Part shown: positions 22,646-23,685 of the stretch, in pieces
Numbering within the stretch: the stretch's first letter is position 1
Layout: each line of letters opens with the position of its first letter
NCBI GenBank assembly: GCA_046759305.1
Contig: JBHIBY010000040.1
Location: forward strand, 1-23,685
Length of the DNA: 23,685 nucleotides
Source: JADFRG01 sp046759305
GTDB taxonomy: Bacteria > Chloroflexota > Anaerolineae > Anaerolineales > E44-bin32
Direction: 5' to 3'
Program-made: the position numbers and the translations under genes
The notes under the pieces: model-generated
What the model was told of the DNA's origin: nothing
Seen by the model: the letters and a program-made list of their open reading frames with translations, nothing else
Database searches by the model: none

Positions 22646-23188
22646 ATGGACATTCCTTTTCCCGAAATCAACTGGTCAGGACTGACTCCAGGCGGCGTGT
22701 TCGCGCTGCTATTCGTTCTGCGTGCAGCTGATCTGACCCTGGCAACCCTACGCATGCTGGCCATCGTACGCGGCCGGCGGACTGTAGCCTGGTTCCTAGG
22801 ATTCTTTGAGGCAATCCTTTTTATATTGGGAGCCGCGGGGCTCCTAGCCAACTTGTCCCAGCCCTTGAGCATTCTTGCCTATGCCGCGGGTTTTGCAACC
22901 GGCACCGCAGTGGGACTTACACTGGAGCGCCAGTTCCTGCCTGCGAATAGCCTGGTCCGCATCTACAGCCCCACTCACGGGGGCGCGATCGCCGCAGCCC
23001 TGCGCCAGGTTGGCAGAGGCGCGACCGAGGTTTCCGCTCGGGGGCGTGGCGGCACGGTCGATATGATCTTCACATATATCCGTAGACGCCATGAGAATCG
23101 AGTACGGAAGGAAATTCGCGCGCAAGATGCGGAGGCGGTTATGACGGTGGAGAATATTCGCGTATTAGCGGGAGGCTGGAAGCCTTAG
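22646..23188 (+). CDS. UPF0316-family membrane protein (DUF5698 + DUF2179), copy B
   Basis: This 180-residue protein shares the architecture of copy A: three membrane helices with RAADLTLATLRMLAIVRGRR and LAYAAGFATGTAVGLTLER, then a DUF2179-like domain (about 100-180) ending NIRVLAGGWKP. Both copies share the order of motifs and a basic RGRR turn, but have diverged widely, so the duplication is old. The pair may form a heterodimer. The start ATG is 5 bases after the copy A stop, with only a weak ribosome site (GAGC), consistent with coupled translation. The stop overlaps the stop of the minus-strand remnant, so the two genes meet tail to tail. Confidence 0.85.
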   Translation: MDIPFPEINWSGLTPGGVFALLFVLRAADLTLATLRMLAIVRGRRTVAWFLGFFEAILFILGAAGLLANLSQPLSILAYAAGFATGTAVGLTLERQFLPANSLVRIYSPTHGGAIAAALRQVGRGATEVSARGRGGTVDMIFTYIRRRHENRVRKEIRAQDAEAVMTVENIRVLAGGWKP

Positions 23189-23541
23189 TCCCTCAGTGCG
23201 CTGACCAATACCTTAGTGGAAAAGGATTGGCCCGATAGCAAGTGGTGCGCTCGAAATTGGCGGGCTGCGGTTCTCAAGGCCAGAAATTCCGCAATTGCCA
23301 ACAGTGCCGCTGTTTGCGCTCCAACATAGTTGTTGCTCAAGCTATTTGGGTCGTAGGGATCCGTGCGATACGCCTGGACATAGACACCGTCAACCCGATT
23401 CAGGCCGTCTTCGGTACCCATCCATAGAAACCCGCGGCTTTCTTGCTTCAGACTAAGCGCAGAGCTTTGCGATAGTCCATCTTTGACCGAGTAGCTATCG
23501 AAACGAAGTTTTTGAAATCGATTGATGGCAGGCCAACCCAT
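23185..23541 (-). pseudogene. Remnant of a two-component-regulator beta-propeller (Reg_prop) protein
   Basis: The first 65 or so of 118 residues match the start of periplasmic sensor proteins with Reg_prop propeller repeats: FDSYSVKDGLSQSS, then RGFLWMGTEDGLNRVDG and AYRTDPYDPNSLSNNYV. Such proteins are normally 800-1400 residues, with a 14-bladed sensor and a histidine kinase or GGDEF output. Here homology stops after the first blade. The last 45 residues, rich in Ala and Leu, match nothing I recognise. There is no signal peptide. It is most likely the 5' end of a deleted gene fused to unrelated sequence; its expression is doubtful. Confidence 0.65.
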
Positions 23542-23562
23542 CGAGGGCCATATCGGCCTCCC

Positions 23563-23581
23563 ACAAAAGGCCTGCTTTTGT
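23563..23581. repeat. Small hairpin near the remnant gene
   Basis: ACAAAAG and CTTTTGT form a 7-bp stem around GCCTG. It lies about 20 bases upstream of the TATAAT at 23599. There is no U-tract long enough for a terminator on either strand. Confidence 0.25.
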
Positions 23582-23598
23582 CCAAAGGGTCGCCGGGG

Positions 23599-23604
23599 TA
23601 TAAT
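23599..23604 (+). promoter_or_regulatory. -10 element of the DUF4388 gene
   Basis: A perfect TATAAT lies 43 bases before the ATG at 23648. The leader contains a G-run (7 G) and an AGAGA near the start codon as a weak ribosome site. Confidence 0.45.
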
Positions 23605-23647
23605 CCGCGGGCTCTAGCTCAGGGGGGGTAATTCGAAGAGAACGTGA

Positions 23648-23685
23648 ATGGCACTCAAAGGCAATTTGCGCGACTTCAGCGTCGT
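23648..23685 (+). CDS. DUF4388 (PATAN-like) protein, first 12 codons
   Basis: Only MALKGNLRDFSV is visible before the window ends. This is the typical beginning of a DUF4388 domain, in which MALKGNLRDFS is usually followed by a helix of the QLLNLINLA type. DUF4388 proteins occur in signal-transduction systems of Chloroflexota, Deltaproteobacteria and others, often fused to receiver or helical domains. With so few residues the call rests on the N-terminal signature and the upstream TATAAT. Confidence 0.6.
   Translation, partial: MALKGNLRDFSV

Noticed and set aside
23607..23640. tRNA-like start, GCGGGCTCTAGCTCAGGGGG
   Set aside because: The D-arm entry TAGCTCAG looks right, but no closing D-stem, anticodon stem or T-arm follows, and the DUF4388 start codon comes 20 bases later.

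Overview
The window looks like a chromosomal segment from an uncultured member of the Chloroflexota, probably Anaerolineae-like. This is inferred from gene style: an EF-G paralogue with a SHGGAGKT P-loop, long Pro/Thr-rich tails on extracytoplasmic proteins, a DUF4388 protein, a PstA-type c-di-AMP receptor and frequent TTG/GTG starts. No rRNA, tRNA, CRISPR array, insertion sequence or phage gene is visible. It is a dense core-type region holding several unusual genes.

Layout. (1) 1-2131: an EF-G-like GTPase (minus, cut by the edge) diverges from a three-gene plus-strand operon. The first gene encodes a membrane-anchored thioredoxin-like protein with an in-frame UGA exactly where the first Cys of CxxC should be, so it is probably a selenoprotein. 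A metalloenzyme/phosphomutase-superfamily protein and a flavin reductase follow. (2) 2240-6795, minus: a GH63/MGH1-like glycosidase, a CPA1 Na+/H+ antiporter whose C-terminus is a PstA-like c-di-AMP receptor domain, and a stand-alone PstA-like protein two bases after it. (3) 6924-10803, plus: a MaoC-like hydratase and a class A penicillin-binding protein with a repeated motif in its cytoplasmic tail. (4) 10821-13037, minus: a degenerate DNA-methylase-like protein with a zinc ribbon. (5) 13145-15527, plus: an M20 peptidase and a YcaQ-type DNA glycosylase. (6) 15540-16808, minus: a membrane-anchored HExxH protein. (7) 17117-20675, plus: four overlapping genes for an NDP-sugar epimerase-like SDR, an AAG-type 3-methyladenine glycosylase, FabI and a membrane GGDEF protein. 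(8) 20736-23188, plus: a YjbQ-family protein, a PIG-L deacetylase and two tandem UPF0316 paralogues. (9) 23185-23541, minus: a remnant of a two-component-regulator beta-propeller gene. (10) 23648 to the end: the start of a DUF4388 protein.

Regulation. At five starts (212, 6795 minus, 7546, 13037 minus, 16808 minus) a -10-like hexamer ends only 6-8 bases before the start codon, which predicts leaderless mRNAs. Other genes use ordinary Shine-Dalgarno sites.

The two strongest discoveries are the UGA-containing thioredoxin-like protein, which has a bSECIS-like hairpin downstream, and the c-di-AMP-receptor/antiporter fusion with its adjacent stand-alone paralogue. All functions come from reading the sequence; no database search was run.
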